From Betaproteobacteria bacterium (GTDB lineage Bacteria; Pseudomonadota; Gammaproteobacteria; Burkholderiales; SG8-41): a DNA stretch of 64,000 bases. Below, one piece after another: positions 9,103 to 19,243 of the stretch. Position numbers and translations under genes: made by a program. Position 1 is the first letter of the stretch; each line of letters opens with the position of its first letter. A model generated the notes under the pieces. It saw only the letters and a list, made by a program, of their open reading frames with translations. It was not told where the DNA came from and did no database searches. Location of the stretch: contig OMIN01000110.1 in the NCBI GenBank assembly GCA_900299145.1, positions 1 to 64,000 of the forward strand, read 5' to 3'.

Positions 9103-9960
9103 ATGACGTTTCCCGCATTGCGCGCGTGGGCTTGGCGACTAGTCATTGCCGCGTGGCTCGCGACCGCGCCGTGGGCTGGCGCACGGGCGCAGGAGGCGTT
9201 CACCATCGGGGTGTTGCCTAACGTTAGCGCGCGGGTAATATTTGCCAACTATCAACCCATGCGCGACTATTTCGAACGCGAACTGAAGCGCAAGGTGGAA
9301 ATCGCTACAGCCGCCGATTTTCGAGCGTTCAATGCCGCTACCGTTCGCGGCGATTACCAGATGGTGGTGACGGCGGCCAACGTCGGGCGGGTTAATCAAC
9401 TGGATGCCAAATGGGCGCCGCTGGCGATTTACGAACCGCAGATCCCGGGCTTGCTGGTGGCCGCCGTAGATAACGCCGACAGTGCCGTGGCGCAATTGAA
9501 GGGCAAATCGCTGGCGATGGCCAATCCGCAATCGTTGGTGGCGTTGCGCGGATTGCAGTGGCTGCGGGAACAGGGTTTGCAGGCGGAGCGCGATTACAAA
9601 ATCGTTCGGGCTGGTAACGACGACAGTCTGGGAACGCTGGTGCGTTCCGGCGAGGCGCCGATGGCGATGATGAGTATGGGTGAATTCCGGCAGATCGGCG
9701 AGGAGACACGAAAGTCGTTAAGAATCGTTACCGAGTTTGCCCGGGTTCCCGGCTTTCTGGTGTTGTCCAACCCCAAGCTCGTGTCGGCGGAAGTCCAGCG
9801 CCTCAAGGCGCTGATCCTGCAATTTCCCAAAAGCGAAGACGGCAAGCGTTTTATGGCGCTGTCGGGCTTTGCCAATATCCGGGACGTGAGTTCGCTGGAG
9901 CTGGATCCGCTGGACGCCTTTGCGGAACAGACGCGCGCCGGGCTCGCGCCGCCCCGCTAA
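9103..9960 (+). CDS. PhnD-like periplasmic substrate-binding protein
   Basis: This 285-residue protein has a signal peptide (ending GARAQ) and a phosphate/phosphonate-type binding fold: FTIGVLPNVSARVIFANYQP, then FRAFNAATVRGDYQMVVTAA. There are no ABC permease or ATPase genes nearby. It ends 3 bp before a hybrid histidine kinase. Together these suggest a periplasmic sensor for the kinase rather than a transporter component, as in other receptor-kinase pairs. The ligand cannot be told from the sequence. Confidence 0.82.
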   Translation: MTFPALRAWAWRLVIAAWLATAPWAGARAQEAFTIGVLPNVSARVIFANYQPMRDYFERELKRKVEIATAADFRAFNAATVRGDYQMVVTAANVGRVNQLDAKWAPLAIYEPQIPGLLVAAVDNADSAVAQLKGKSLAMANPQSLVALRGLQWLREQGLQAERDYKIVRAGNDDSLGTLVRSGEAPMAMMSMGEFRQIGEETRKSLRIVTEFARVPGFLVLSNPKLVSAEVQRLKALILQFPKSEDGKRFMALSGFANIRDVSSLELDPLDAFAEQTRAGLAPPR

Positions 9961-9963
9961 GCC

Positions 9964-11859
9964 GTGTGGCGATCCCTCAGCCTTCGTGGCAAGCTCGTCG
10001 CCACGGGAGTGATCGTACAGCTTGCTGCGTTTGCGTTGCTGACGTGGAATAGCGCGGACCTGATTGACAACTATCTGCGTTCTGAACTGCACGCGCGCGC
10101 GGAGCGGGACGCGCCGCTGCTCAATGCGGCGTTTGCGGCACCGATGCTGCAACGCGACTATGCCACCGTGCAGGCGATCATCGTCGAGAGCCGGGCCAAG
10201 CAGGGCATGTCGTACCTGATCGTGTGTGACGCGGCTGGCCGCGCGGTGGGGCAGGATGGTTGGCCGGCCGGTGCGCCCAAGCCCGATACCACGCTGCCGC
10301 AGCCTGTGCGCGCGGATGATGGATCCCGGCGCTTTGATTTCAAGTCGCCGCTCACTCTGGAAGGTCGCAAACTGGGCGTCATGCATTTCGGTCTGTCGGG
10401 CACGTTCATAGAAGAGGCGCGCGGCCGCCTGCTGCAACGTACAGTACTGGTGGGCGTGGGGGTGCTGGCCGCGTCTTTGCTGCTGCTGGCGCTGGTGGCC
10501 TATTGGCTGACGCTGCCGTTGCAGCGCCTCACTGCGGCAAGCCGCCAGATCCGCTCCGGTGACTACGACGTACGATTGCAGGCCGCTGGTGGTGACGAAG
10601 TCGGCGTGTTGACTGAGGATTTTCGCAATATGGCGGCCGAGATCAAACGCCGCGTCGCCGAGTTGCAGGCCGAGCACGCCGCGCTGGAGGCGGCGCGCGT
10701 CATTGCGGAAACTGCCAGTCAGGCGAAATCAGATTTTCTGGCCAAGATGAGCCACGAAATTCGCACCCCCATGCACGGCATACTCGGCATGGTCGAATTG
10801 CTCAAGGCGGGCACGCTAAGTGACAGCCAGCGCGAGCGGGGGGAACTGGTGCGGCGCTCGGGCGAGGCGTTGCTTGGTGTGGTGAACGACGTGCTCGATT
10901 TTTCCAAGATTCAGGTGGGCAAGCTTTCGTTGGAAATAGTGGCGTATCGTCCAGGCGACCTTGTGCAAGACATGATCAGTCTCTACTTGCCGCGCGCGGC
11001 GGCCAAGGGCGTGCAGCTCGCTGCTGAGGTTCTGCCTGGGGCTCCGTTGGTAGTGTATGGTGATCCTGCGCGGCTACGCCAGGTGTTGGGTAATTTGTTG
11101 AGCAACGCGGTGAAATTTACTTCACAGGGTGCGATTTCGCTGCGGGTACGGGGTGTGGAGGGCGCGGAGCCGGAGGCAGCGCGCCTGCTGTTCGAAGTCG
11201 AAGATACCGGGTTGGGTGTCGCACCGGAATTTCACGAGCGTATTTTTGAGCCGTTTGCACAGGCTGATGATTCGACCACGCGGCGTTTCGGAGGCACAGG
11301 GCTGGGATTGGCGATCTCACGCCAGCTTGTGGCATTGATGGGCGGCGAGTTGACGATCACATCCGTGCCTGGAAAGGGCTCGACCTTTCGGGTGGAGCTA
11401 CCTGCGCCACCAGCGCCGGAGGAGGATGCTTTGTTGGCCATGCCGAGCACGGTGCCAACAGATCTGCCGGTATCGATCGACTGCAAGGTGCTGCTCGCGG
11501 AAGACAATAGGGTTAATCAGATACTGGCGCGAACCATTCTTGACCGGCTTGGCTGCACAGTGAAGGTTGCGGTCAATGGCAAGGACGCCGTGACGGCCTA
11601 CGCCGCGGACGGGTTTGATCTGGTACTGATGGACTGCCATATGCCGGAGATGGATGGCTACGAAGCCGCCCGCAGGATTCGTGAAATCGAGGCCGGACCA
11701 CCGGCGCGGGGCAAGCGCGTTCCAATAATTGCCGTGACCGCCAATGCATTGCCGGGCGAACGCGATCGCTGTCTGGCCGCCGGCATGGACGATTACCTGG
11801 CGAAGCCGTTTCGTGCGGAGGATATCGCGACCCTGATCAGAAAATGGTGGGGCGCCTAG
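9964..11859 (+). CDS. Hybrid sensor histidine kinase with HAMP and receiver domains
   Basis: This 631-residue inner-membrane kinase starts at GTG. Transmembrane segments lie at ~8-27 and ~160-183 around a periplasmic domain, followed by HAMP (~180-235). HisKA has the phosphoacceptor His264 in KMSHEIRTPMHG. The ATPase has NLLSNAVKFTSQ, DTGLGV and GGTGLGLAIS. A C-terminal receiver (VLLAEDNRVNQ) has Asp557 in LMDCHMPEMDG. No separate response regulator or HPt protein lies next to it, so the output partner is elsewhere. It is translated almost continuously with the PhnD-like gene. Confidence 0.92.
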   Translation: MWRSLSLRGKLVATGVIVQLAAFALLTWNSADLIDNYLRSELHARAERDAPLLNAAFAAPMLQRDYATVQAIIVESRAKQGMSYLIVCDAAGRAVGQDGWPAGAPKPDTTLPQPVRADDGSRRFDFKSPLTLEGRKLGVMHFGLSGTFIEEARGRLLQRTVLVGVGVLAASLLLLALVAYWLTLPLQRLTAASRQIRSGDYDVRLQAAGGDEVGVLTEDFRNMAAEIKRRVAELQAEHAALEAARVIAETASQAKSDFLAKMSHEIRTPMHGILGMVELLKAGTLSDSQRERGELVRRSGEALLGVVNDVLDFSKIQVGKLSLEIVAYRPGDLVQDMISLYLPRAAAKGVQLAAEVLPGAPLVVYGDPARLRQVLGNLLSNAVKFTSQGAISLRVRGVEGAEPEAARLLFEVEDTGLGVAPEFHERIFEPFAQADDSTTRRFGGTGLGLAISRQLVALMGGELTITSVPGKGSTFRVELPAPPAPEEDALLAMPSTVPTDLPVSIDCKVLLAEDNRVNQILARTILDRLGCTVKVAVNGKDAVTAYAADGFDLVLMDCHMPEMDGYEAARRIREIEAGPPARGKRVPIIAVTANALPGERDRCLAAGMDDYLAKPFRAEDIATLIRKWWGA

Positions 11860-11922
11860 CGCTGTTGTAGCGGGTGCGCTGTTACACTGTCGCCCTTCTT
11901 TAAATTGCAGAGCGAGTAATTC

Positions 11923-12852
11923 ATGACTTCCATAAGCGCCCACGATCACTGGACCAAGAAAGGCGATGTGAATCTTTTCCTGTATGAAAAGGTCTCCGCA
12001 AATTCGCCCGTGGAGAAAGACGCCGGCAAGCCAGGCCAAAAGCCGGCAATTCTGTTCGTGCACGGCTCGTCAATGGCTTCCCAGCCGACGTTTGACCTGA
12101 AGGGGCCGGGGCGGCCGCATTCATCGGCGATGGATTACTTCGTCGAAAAAGGTTTTGACACCTGGTGCGTGGATATGGAGGGCTACGGCCGCTCCGACAA
12201 AAAGCGCGACATTAACTTCGACATCGCCAATGGCGTGGATGATCTGGTGGCCGCCACCGATTACATCGCCAAAACGCGCGGCATCATGTCCTTCATGGTT
12301 TACGGCATTTCATCGGGTGCGCTGCGCGCTGCATGTTTTGCCGAACGCTGCCCGGAGCGCGTGTCGCGTTTGGCGCTTGACGCATTCGTGTGGACGGGTG
12401 AGGGTAGCGTCACGCTGGACGAACGCAAAAAGAAGCTGCCGGATTTCATCAAGGTGAATCGCCGCCCGATGGATCGCGCGTTCATTCATTCGATTTTTGA
12501 GCGCGATCATCCCGGCTGCGCCGAGAAAAATGTGATCGACGCCTTTGCCGAGCAGGTGGTGGCGCTGGATGATTCCGTGCCCACCGGCACGTATGTCGAC
12601 ATGTGTTCGAAGTTGCCGGTGTGCGATCCGGCAAAAATTCAGGCGGCGACCATCATCATGCGCGGGCAGTTTGACGGCATTGCCGGCTTCGATGATTTGA
12701 TTGAGTTTTTCAAACGCCTGCCGAACCCCGACAAACAGTTTGCGGTGATGTCGGGCATTTCGCACGCGAGTTTTCAACAGATCAATTACATGATGGTGTA
12801 TCACATTCTGCATGCGTTTTTTACGCAGCCCGAGCCAATTTATCGCGCTTGA
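11923..12852 (+). CDS. Alpha/beta hydrolase
   Basis: This 309-residue cytoplasmic protein has an alpha/beta hydrolase fold. The oxyanion region is LFVHGSSM, the nucleophile elbow GISSGA, a likely acid is in GQFDGIAG, and the catalytic His is in GISHASFQ. The triad looks complete. The insertion after strand 6 (DERKKKLPDFIKVNRRP) may form the lid. The gene stands alone between the hybrid kinase and the amidase. Substrate unknown; an ester or a ring-cleavage product would fit the fold. Confidence 0.82.
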   Translation: MTSISAHDHWTKKGDVNLFLYEKVSANSPVEKDAGKPGQKPAILFVHGSSMASQPTFDLKGPGRPHSSAMDYFVEKGFDTWCVDMEGYGRSDKKRDINFDIANGVDDLVAATDYIAKTRGIMSFMVYGISSGALRAACFAERCPERVSRLALDAFVWTGEGSVTLDERKKKLPDFIKVNRRPMDRAFIHSIFERDHPGCAEKNVIDAFAEQVVALDDSVPTGTYVDMCSKLPVCDPAKIQAATIIMRGQFDGIAGFDDLIEFFKRLPNPDKQFAVMSGISHASFQQINYMMVYHILHAFFTQPEPIYRA

Positions 12853-12864
12853 ATTGCAAAACCA

Positions 12865-12925
12865 TTGACGCAGGTAAACGCTGATTTACGCAGATGCGGC
12901 CGAGGTAAATCTGTGTTTATCTGTG
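12865..12925. repeat. Imperfect inverted repeat between hydrolase and amidase
   Basis: The left arm CAGGTAAACGCTGATTTACG is nearly complementary to the right arm GGTAAATCTGTGTTTATCTG. It could form a long hairpin in either transcript. The sequence resembles dispersed palindromes with 'CGCAGAT/ATCTGCG' themes found between genes in many proteobacteria. No T-run follows, so it is not a classical terminator. Confidence 0.5.
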
Positions 12926-12950
12926 AAAGCCGCGTCAACAGTGGATTGTT

Positions 12951-12975
12951 TAAGTATTTGATTTTATTGAGTAAT
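12951..12975 (-). repeat. AT-rich dispersed repeat, copy 3 (reverse)
   Basis: TAAGTATTTGATTTTATT at 12951-12968 is the reverse complement of the core with one change. It lies just upstream of the amidase start. Confidence 0.75.
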
Positions 12976-12989
12976 TTTTTTATTCATCG

Positions 12990-14279
12990 ATGACGACAAG
13001 AGTGCTTCACCAACTCACCGCCAGCCAAATCGTAGCCGCGATATCCGGCGGCAAAACCACCGCTGAAGCCGTCGCGCGCGCTTGTCTTGATCACATCGCC
13101 GCGCGCGAACCGCAGGTTGAGGCATGGCAGTTTCTCGATCCCGATCTGGTGCTGAAACAGGCGCGCGCGCTGGATGCCAGTGGCAAAGTGGGGCCATTGC
13201 AGGGCGTACCGGTAGGCATTAAGGACATCATCGATACTGCCGACATGCCCACCGAATACGGCACGCCGATCCATAAGGGGCACCGGCCGCGTATCGACGC
13301 CGCGGTGGTGGCACTGACGCGGCGCGCTGGCGGCATCATCATGGGCAAGACGGTGACCACGGAATTTGCCAACCGGCACCCCGGCAAGACCCATCACCCG
13401 ATGGATCACGCGCGCACGCCCGGAGGTTCGTCCAGTGGTTCAGCCGCGGCGGTGGGTGATAGCATGGTGCCTCTGGCCGTCGGCACGCAGACCACCGGCT
13501 CTACCATCCGCCCGGCCGCGTATTGTGGCTGCGTGGGTTACCGGCCGACTTGGGGCGACATTCGTTGCCACGGCGTGATGGAGGCTTCCGGCTCGGTGGA
13601 CACTGTCGGCCTGATTGCGCGCTCGGTAGAAGACATCGCGTTGTATCGCGATGTTCTTATCGGCATGATCCCGCAGCCCTTGGCGCCCAAGCCCATTGAC
13701 CCGCCGCGCATCGGATTTTGCCGCACGCCGTTCTGGAGCCAATGCGAGCCCAGCACGCAACAGTCGCTTGAGGCTCTGGCTGCCACGCTGGCAAAGGCCG
13801 ACGCGAAAGTCACTGAGGTCACCCTACCCGACGCCTTCAATCAGATTGAAGATGCGCACCGCTGGGTCACCAGTTTTGAGTTCGCGCGCAACCGTACCTG
13901 GGAAATCAATCATCACTACGAAAAGATCAGTGAAACGCTTCGTAATAACCGTCTTAAAGATGGCCTCGCGTGCAGCTTCGAAAAGTATCGCGAATCGCGA
14001 GCCTTTCTTGCTCGCTTGAGACGCATGATGCACGATGTATTCCGCGATATTGATGTGCTGCTGGTACCCGCTGCGTCGGGCGAAGCGCCGGTGGGGCTGA
14101 ATGCCACCGGCAATGCCTCGCACTGTTTGATCGGCACCAGCACCCATGTGCCGTGCATGACGCTGCCCCTGTTTAAAGGGCCGAATGGCTTGCCGGTGGG
14201 TGCGCAGTTGATGGCCGCACGCAATAACGACCGATTGCTGTTTGAGGTGGCGCGTTGGGTTTTCGGCAGCGCGGCTTAG
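12990..14279 (+). CDS. Amidase-signature family amidohydrolase
   Basis: This 429-residue enzyme is of the Ser-cisSer-Lys amidase family, which hydrolyses amide bonds. The triad is visible: Lys78 in VGIKDII, Ser147 in PGGSSSGSAAAV, and the nucleophile Ser171 in TTGSTIRPA. It lacks the GatB/GatC partners of a tRNA amidotransferase, so it is probably catabolic. The nitrile hydratase lies 32 kb away, so a nitrile-amide-acid route is possible but not supported by linkage. Start ATG at 12990 lies just after a dispersed repeat. Confidence 0.88.
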   Translation: MTTRVLHQLTASQIVAAISGGKTTAEAVARACLDHIAAREPQVEAWQFLDPDLVLKQARALDASGKVGPLQGVPVGIKDIIDTADMPTEYGTPIHKGHRPRIDAAVVALTRRAGGIIMGKTVTTEFANRHPGKTHHPMDHARTPGGSSSGSAAAVGDSMVPLAVGTQTTGSTIRPAAYCGCVGYRPTWGDIRCHGVMEASGSVDTVGLIARSVEDIALYRDVLIGMIPQPLAPKPIDPPRIGFCRTPFWSQCEPSTQQSLEALAATLAKADAKVTEVTLPDAFNQIEDAHRWVTSFEFARNRTWEINHHYEKISETLRNNRLKDGLACSFEKYRESRAFLARLRRMMHDVFRDIDVLLVPAASGEAPVGLNATGNASHCLIGTSTHVPCMTLPLFKGPNGLPVGAQLMAARNNDRLLFEVARWVFGSAA

Positions 14280-14539
14280 GGTGGCCGGTCGGGCGATATC
14301 GATGGCGTGATGGCGAATGGCCTTGCGGCTGGGCGAAAATAATACAGACGGCGAATTCGTATGGCGGCCAGCGGGCGCCGCACTTGACCACTGCCATGGC
14401 GCGGTTCACACTCCTATTGCTGAATGTTCGTAACTACCTGATTTCATGGTGAATGTTTACTGCCTCTCTGAGGCCGGCAGCACCTATAACCGTTCGCCCC
14501 TAGCGTGTTTCCAGATAAAGGCTCGGCCGATTCAAGGGA

Positions 14540-17500
14540 GTGTCGGTGTACCTGACTGATCAGAGCGCACCCGTATTATTGCTGCTGGCGGTGATTGTCC
14601 TCGCGGTGTTGCAGTTGCTGTGGAACCGCATGCTGCGTAACCGCGTCGAGGCGAGTACCGCCGAACTTCGTGCGGCGAATCAGACGCTATCCGCGCAAGC
14701 CACGCGCTTGTCCGATCTCTACAACAACGTACCCTGCGGCTACCACTCGCTGGACGCCGGCGGCGTCATTACCGAAATCAACGACACCGAATTGCGCTGG
14801 CTGGGCAGTACGCGCGAGGCGGTCGAGGGCCGACGAGAGTTTGTGACGTTTCTGGCCAGCCATAGCGCCGATAAATTCCGTGCCATGTTCGAGCGGCTGA
14901 AAGCAGGCGGCGATGCGCAGGGCGAAGAACGGATCTTTGAACTCGCCGAACAGGGCGGGCTGTGCAGAATTGTGTCCATCACCAGTACTGTGGTGACCGG
15001 AGTAGGTGGTGTTTTCGCGGGAATGCGCTCCACGGTCTACGATATCACGCGGCAGGAGCGGGCGGCACAGGCCTTACGCGCGACGCTCGACAACACGCCC
15101 AGCGTAGCCGTGCAGTGGTTTAATCAGGCGGGCCGCGTTTGCTATTGGAACAAAGCGTCCACCGAAGTGTTCGGCTGGAGCGAAGCTGAGGCAATGGGCC
15201 GTACGCTCGACGAAATCGGTCTTTATACGCCCGGGCAGACGCGCGGGTTTGTCGACGCGCTGCAGGAGATCAGCCGTACCGGCCGCGGATTCGAGCCGGC
15301 CGAAAGCTCGTTCACACGCAAGGATGGCTCCGAGGGTGTGCTGCTCTCCACGCTGTTTCCGATACCTGCGCCCGACGGAACGACCTATTTTGTATGTATG
15401 GATATTGACGTCACCGAGCGACAGCGCAGCGAAGAGCGCCTGCGTGCCACGCTGGAAAATACGCCCGGGGTGGCGATCCAGTGGTTCGATCGTGAGGCGC
15501 GCGTGCTTTACTGGAACCCGGCCTCCGAGATGCTGTACGGGTTAAGTACGGACGAGGCCATGGGCAAGCGGATGGACGAATTGCTCTATGACCCGGAGCA
15601 ATACGGCGACTTCGTCAGGTTCCTGCGCGAGGTGGAGCGGGGACAGGATGCATCCGGTATCGCCGAGGCTACGGTGAAGGGGCGGCATGGCGTGATGGTG
15701 ACGGTGATGCGGCGCGCCTGTATGGTGCCAGGCATTGGCGCCGAGCCGATTTTTGCCTGCATGGAAGTCGACATAACCGATGGCCGCGCACTGGAGCGCG
15801 AACACGAACAATTGAACGTGATTCTGAGCCGCGTGACCGAGGCGGTGCCGGTGTGCCTGTCCTACCTCGATGCCGAGGGCCGCTACGTCTGGACCAATGC
15901 GCGCAACGCCACGCGCTTGGGCATTGAGCCGGATCGCATGATCGGCCGCACGGTGCGCGAAGTCAACGTGGCGTTGAGGGAGGGATGGCAGAGCCCCGCG
16001 GTCGAGGCTGCGCTTGACGGCAAGCCGCAACACGATGAAACAGCGTGGCAGCATGCCAATGGTGAAATGCATGCCTACGAGCGCTTTCTGGTGCCTGACT
16101 TGGACGCGCAGGGGGTGCTGCGCGGTTGTACTTCAGTTTGGCTGGACGTGACTTCGCGCAAGGAGGCCGAAAACCGCATTCACCGGCTGAATCGTGTGTA
16201 CGCGGTGTTGAGTAACATCAATGCCGCGTTGGTTCGGACCAAAAATCTGCGTGATCTGGCAGACGAGGCATGTCGCATCGCGGTGGAGTATGGCGGGTTT
16301 GGCGTCGCGTGGATCGGATTGCTCGACCCGGCCACGGGCCGCATCAATTCGCTGTCTTGGGCCGGTGAAGATGCCCAGGTATTCGCGGCGATGGAAGACA
16401 CGACGCCCGCACCGATTGGCGAACGCGCGGGTCTGTTGACACAGTGTATCCGCGAAAAGCGGCCCGTGGTGAATAACGACATTTCCGCGCAGACACTGCC
16501 CGACGGGTCGCGGCGCCAGCGCGCTGTGGCGCTGGGTTATCAGTCGGTGATCATGCTGCCGCTGCTGGTCAACGGCGCGGTGAGCGGTCTCTTCGGCATG
16601 ATCGCGCGTGAGAAGAATTTTTTTACCGAAGAGGAAGTGCGGCTGCTGACCGATTTGTCGGGCGATGTGGCGTTTGCGCTGGAAGTGATCGAGAAGGAAA
16701 AGCGTATCGATTACCTGGCGTAGTATGATTCACTGACGGCACTGCCCAATCGCAATTTGCTCGATGAGCGGCTGGGCCAGTTGTTGCAGGCCGCGGTGCC
16801 ACACGAGGCGCGGGTCGCCGTGTTACTGGTCGATATTCGGCGCTTTCGCTTTGTCAACGAAACCATCGGACGCCAATCCGACGACAACACGATACGCGAA
16901 TGCGCGCGGCGACTGCGCGAATCGTGGCCGGAGCAGGACAACGTCGGGCGTATTGCGAGCGACCGCTTTGCATTGCTGTTGGGCGAGTTTGACAACGAAT
17001 CTGAATTACTGCTGGCGATTGAACAAACGGTCATCAGTACGTTTCAGACGGCGTTTACTGTGGATGGTCACACATTCAGTCTGTCTGCCGTGGCAGGCAT
17101 CGCGCTGTTCCCTGAAGATGGCGCCGACGTCGATACGTTGTTCAAGAACGCCGAGGCTGCGCTGGTACAGGCGAAGGCGGCGTCCGAACCCTATGTGTTC
17201 TACCAACCGCAAATGAACGCGCGCATGGCGCATACGCTACTGCTGGAGAGCAAAATGCGTGGCGCGCTCGAACACGAACAGTTTGTGCTGCACTATCAGC
17301 CCAAGGTGCGCACTCACGGTGCGCGCATTGCCGGATTCGAGGCGCTGATTCGCTGGAAGGATCCTGATGGCGGCTTGGTTGGCCCCGGCGAATTCATACC
17401 TATCCTCGAGGAAACCGGCATGATCAACGAGGTGGGGCTGTGGGCGCTGCGCCGCGTGCTGCGCGATCAAGCCGAGTGGCGCAAGCGCGGGCTCGACGTG

Positions 17501-18004
17501 CCGCGGGTGGCCGTCAATGTATCGGCGGTGCAACTGCGGCGGCGCGATTTCACCGAGCAAATGCGCTCGCTGCTCGCCAACAATGCTGGGCAGGCGCTCG
17601 ACATCGAGATTACGGAGAGCCTGCTGATGGAAGACATCGAAGGCAGTATTGAAAAGCTCGAAGAAATACGCGATCTGGGTGTAAAAATCGCGATTGATGA
17701 TTTCGGCACCGGCTATTCGTCGTTGTCGTATCTCTCACGGCTGCCGGTGCACGCGCTGAAAATCGACCGCTCGTTCATCGACGGCATGTTGCGGGCGAAC
17801 GAAAACATGTCCATCGTGTCATCGGTCATCTCGCTGGCGCACGCGTTAAAGCTGAAAGTGATCGCCGAGGGCGTGGAAACCGATGAGCAATGCCGCGTGC
17901 TGCAGGAACTGGAGTGTGACGAAATTCAGGGCTATCTCGTCAGCAAGCCTATGCCGGCCGACGAGGTGGCGCGCATGCTGCAGCAGAACGCGCTGGCGGC
18001 GTAG
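14540..18004 (+). pseudogene. Membrane PAS-GAF-GGDEF-EAL c-di-GMP protein with in-frame TAG
   Basis: The frame runs for 1155 codons with one TAG at 16721-16723. A single N-terminal transmembrane helix (~10-30) precedes several PAS domains (~55-545) and a GAF domain (~555-725). The stop falls in the linker, where LA*YDSLTALPNRN replaces the usual LAYYDSLTGLPNR, so one Tyr codon became TAG. The GGDEF domain is degenerate (ASDRF in place of GGDEF). The EAL domain looks active: FEALIRW, ITESLLM, DDFGTGYSSLSYL, EGVET. If the stop is real, a PAS-GAF fragment and perhaps an internally started GGDEF-EAL piece remain. The N terminus looks short: no periplasmic sensor precedes the helix. Confidence 0.82.
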
Positions 18005-18025
18005 CGGCCGCGGCAACGCGTAATC

Positions 18026-18050
18026 GTAACTATTTGTTTTCATTGATTAT
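18026..18050 (-). repeat. AT-rich dispersed repeat, copy 4 (reverse)
   Basis: TAACTATTTGTTTTCATT at 18027-18044 matches the reversed core with one change. It lies 22 bp after the EAL gene stop. Confidence 0.75.
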
Positions 18051-18138
18051 TTATTTCAGGTCATCCTGCCGGCGAGGTGCGCCGGTTCCCTGACTAATGT
18101 TAAGCGGGTGTCTCGACCATGCGCCGGCATCTATGCAG

Positions 18139-18167
18139 CCGCCACTGCCTGTTGCAGGCGGTGGCGG
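18139..18167. other. Strong GC-rich hairpin
   Basis: CCGCCACTGCCTG and CAGGCGGTGGCGG form a 13-bp stem with one G-T wobble and a TTG loop, between the EAL gene and the next receptor gene. No T-run follows. It may be part of a dispersed palindrome or a 5' leader structure. Confidence 0.5.
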
Positions 18168-18235
18168 ACGTTAGATAAGGAACTTCTTGCCATGTTGTCT
18201 ATGACTGACGTGGGTTATTGCGGCGATTGGATGCC

Positions 18236-19231
18236 ATGAGAAAAGTTTGCCGGTACGTGTGCGGATATATAGCACTTGCCACGCCTTTCGCGACGGTCAT
18301 GGCGCAGTCCGCTCCCGCGAACTTTGCACAGGCTTTTCCTAACAAGCCGGTCCGTCTAATCATTGGCTTCGCACCCGGCGGTGGCACCGACGTTGCCTCG
18401 CGCGTGCTCACGCATCATCTGACTGACAAATTCGGCCAGCCCATAGTCATCGATTATCGTCCCGGTGCGGGCGGCACCGTGGGTAACGCGCTCGCGGCGA
18501 AGGCGACGCCCGATGGCTACACGTGGCTGATGACGGCCACTGGCCCGCATGTCATCGGGCCGAGTTATTACCGGTCACTGCCGTACGATCCGTTTCGCGA
18601 TTTTACGGAAATTGCCATGGTGTCCATCAGCCCGTATTTGCTGGTGGTGCATCCGTCGATCGACGTGAAGACGGTACCGGAACTCGTGGCGTGGTTGCGC
18701 AAACGCACCGCTCCCGCGGCGTATTCCACTGCCGGCGCGGGCACGCCCAGCCATCTGGCGAGCGAGCTGTTCAAGTCGATGGCAAAAGTGGAGCTGACGC
18801 ATGTGCCGTACAAGGGCGCAGCGCCGGCGTTGATGGATATCATCGGGGGGCAGGTGCAACTCGGCTTTAGTGACATCCTGATTTCCGGGCCGCATCTCAC
18901 CAGCGGCCGTCTGCGCGCACTCGCCACCAGCGGCAGCACGCGCACACCGCTCGCGCCTGATTTGCCTACCGTCGCGGAATCCGGCTTGCCCGGCTTTGAG
19001 GGGCTGGTGTGGTACGGCCTCGTCGGCCCCCAGGGCATGCCTGCCGCCGTGGTACGCACGGTCAATGCTGAAGTGAGCCGCCTGCTGGGCCTAGCCGAAG
19101 TGCGCGAGCGCTACGCGCAACTGGGGGCAACGCCCACGCCAGGTGCGCCCGCGGAATTCTCCGCACAAATCAAGCGCGACTTTGATAAATGGGCGAAGGT
19201 GATGAAATCCGCCGGCATACGGCAGGACTGA
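18236..19231 (+). CDS. Bug/TctC-family periplasmic solute receptor (1 of 13)
   Basis: This 331-residue receptor belongs to the tripartite tricarboxylate transporter family. These proteins bind small organic acids in the periplasm and normally work with TctA/TctB membrane partners, none of which is in the window. The signal peptide (MRKVCRYVCGYIALATPF) ends before QSAPANF. Family motifs are KPVRLIIGFAPGGGTD, TPDGYTWL, HVPYKGAAPALMD and SGLPGFEGL. ATG 18236 is chosen over TTG 18218 because it starts the signal peptide. The ligand is unknown. Confidence 0.9.
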   Translation: MRKVCRYVCGYIALATPFATVMAQSAPANFAQAFPNKPVRLIIGFAPGGGTDVASRVLTHHLTDKFGQPIVIDYRPGAGGTVGNALAAKATPDGYTWLMTATGPHVIGPSYYRSLPYDPFRDFTEIAMVSISPYLLVVHPSIDVKTVPELVAWLRKRTAPAAYSTAGAGTPSHLASELFKSMAKVELTHVPYKGAAPALMDIIGGQVQLGFSDILISGPHLTSGRLRALATSGSTRTPLAPDLPTVAESGLPGFEGLVWYGLVGPQGMPAAVVRTVNAEVSRLLGLAEVRERYAQLGATPTPGAPAEFSAQIKRDFDKWAKVMKSAGIRQD

Positions 19232-19243
19232 CGGCACTGGCCG

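Noticed and set aside
14428-14456. Possible further copy of the AT-rich repeat (AACTACCTGATTTCATGG)
   Set aside because: Too many changes from the core; similarity is no better than chance in an AT-rich gap.
18139-18167. Hairpin as a rho-independent terminator
   Set aside because: The stem is strong but no T-run follows on either strand.
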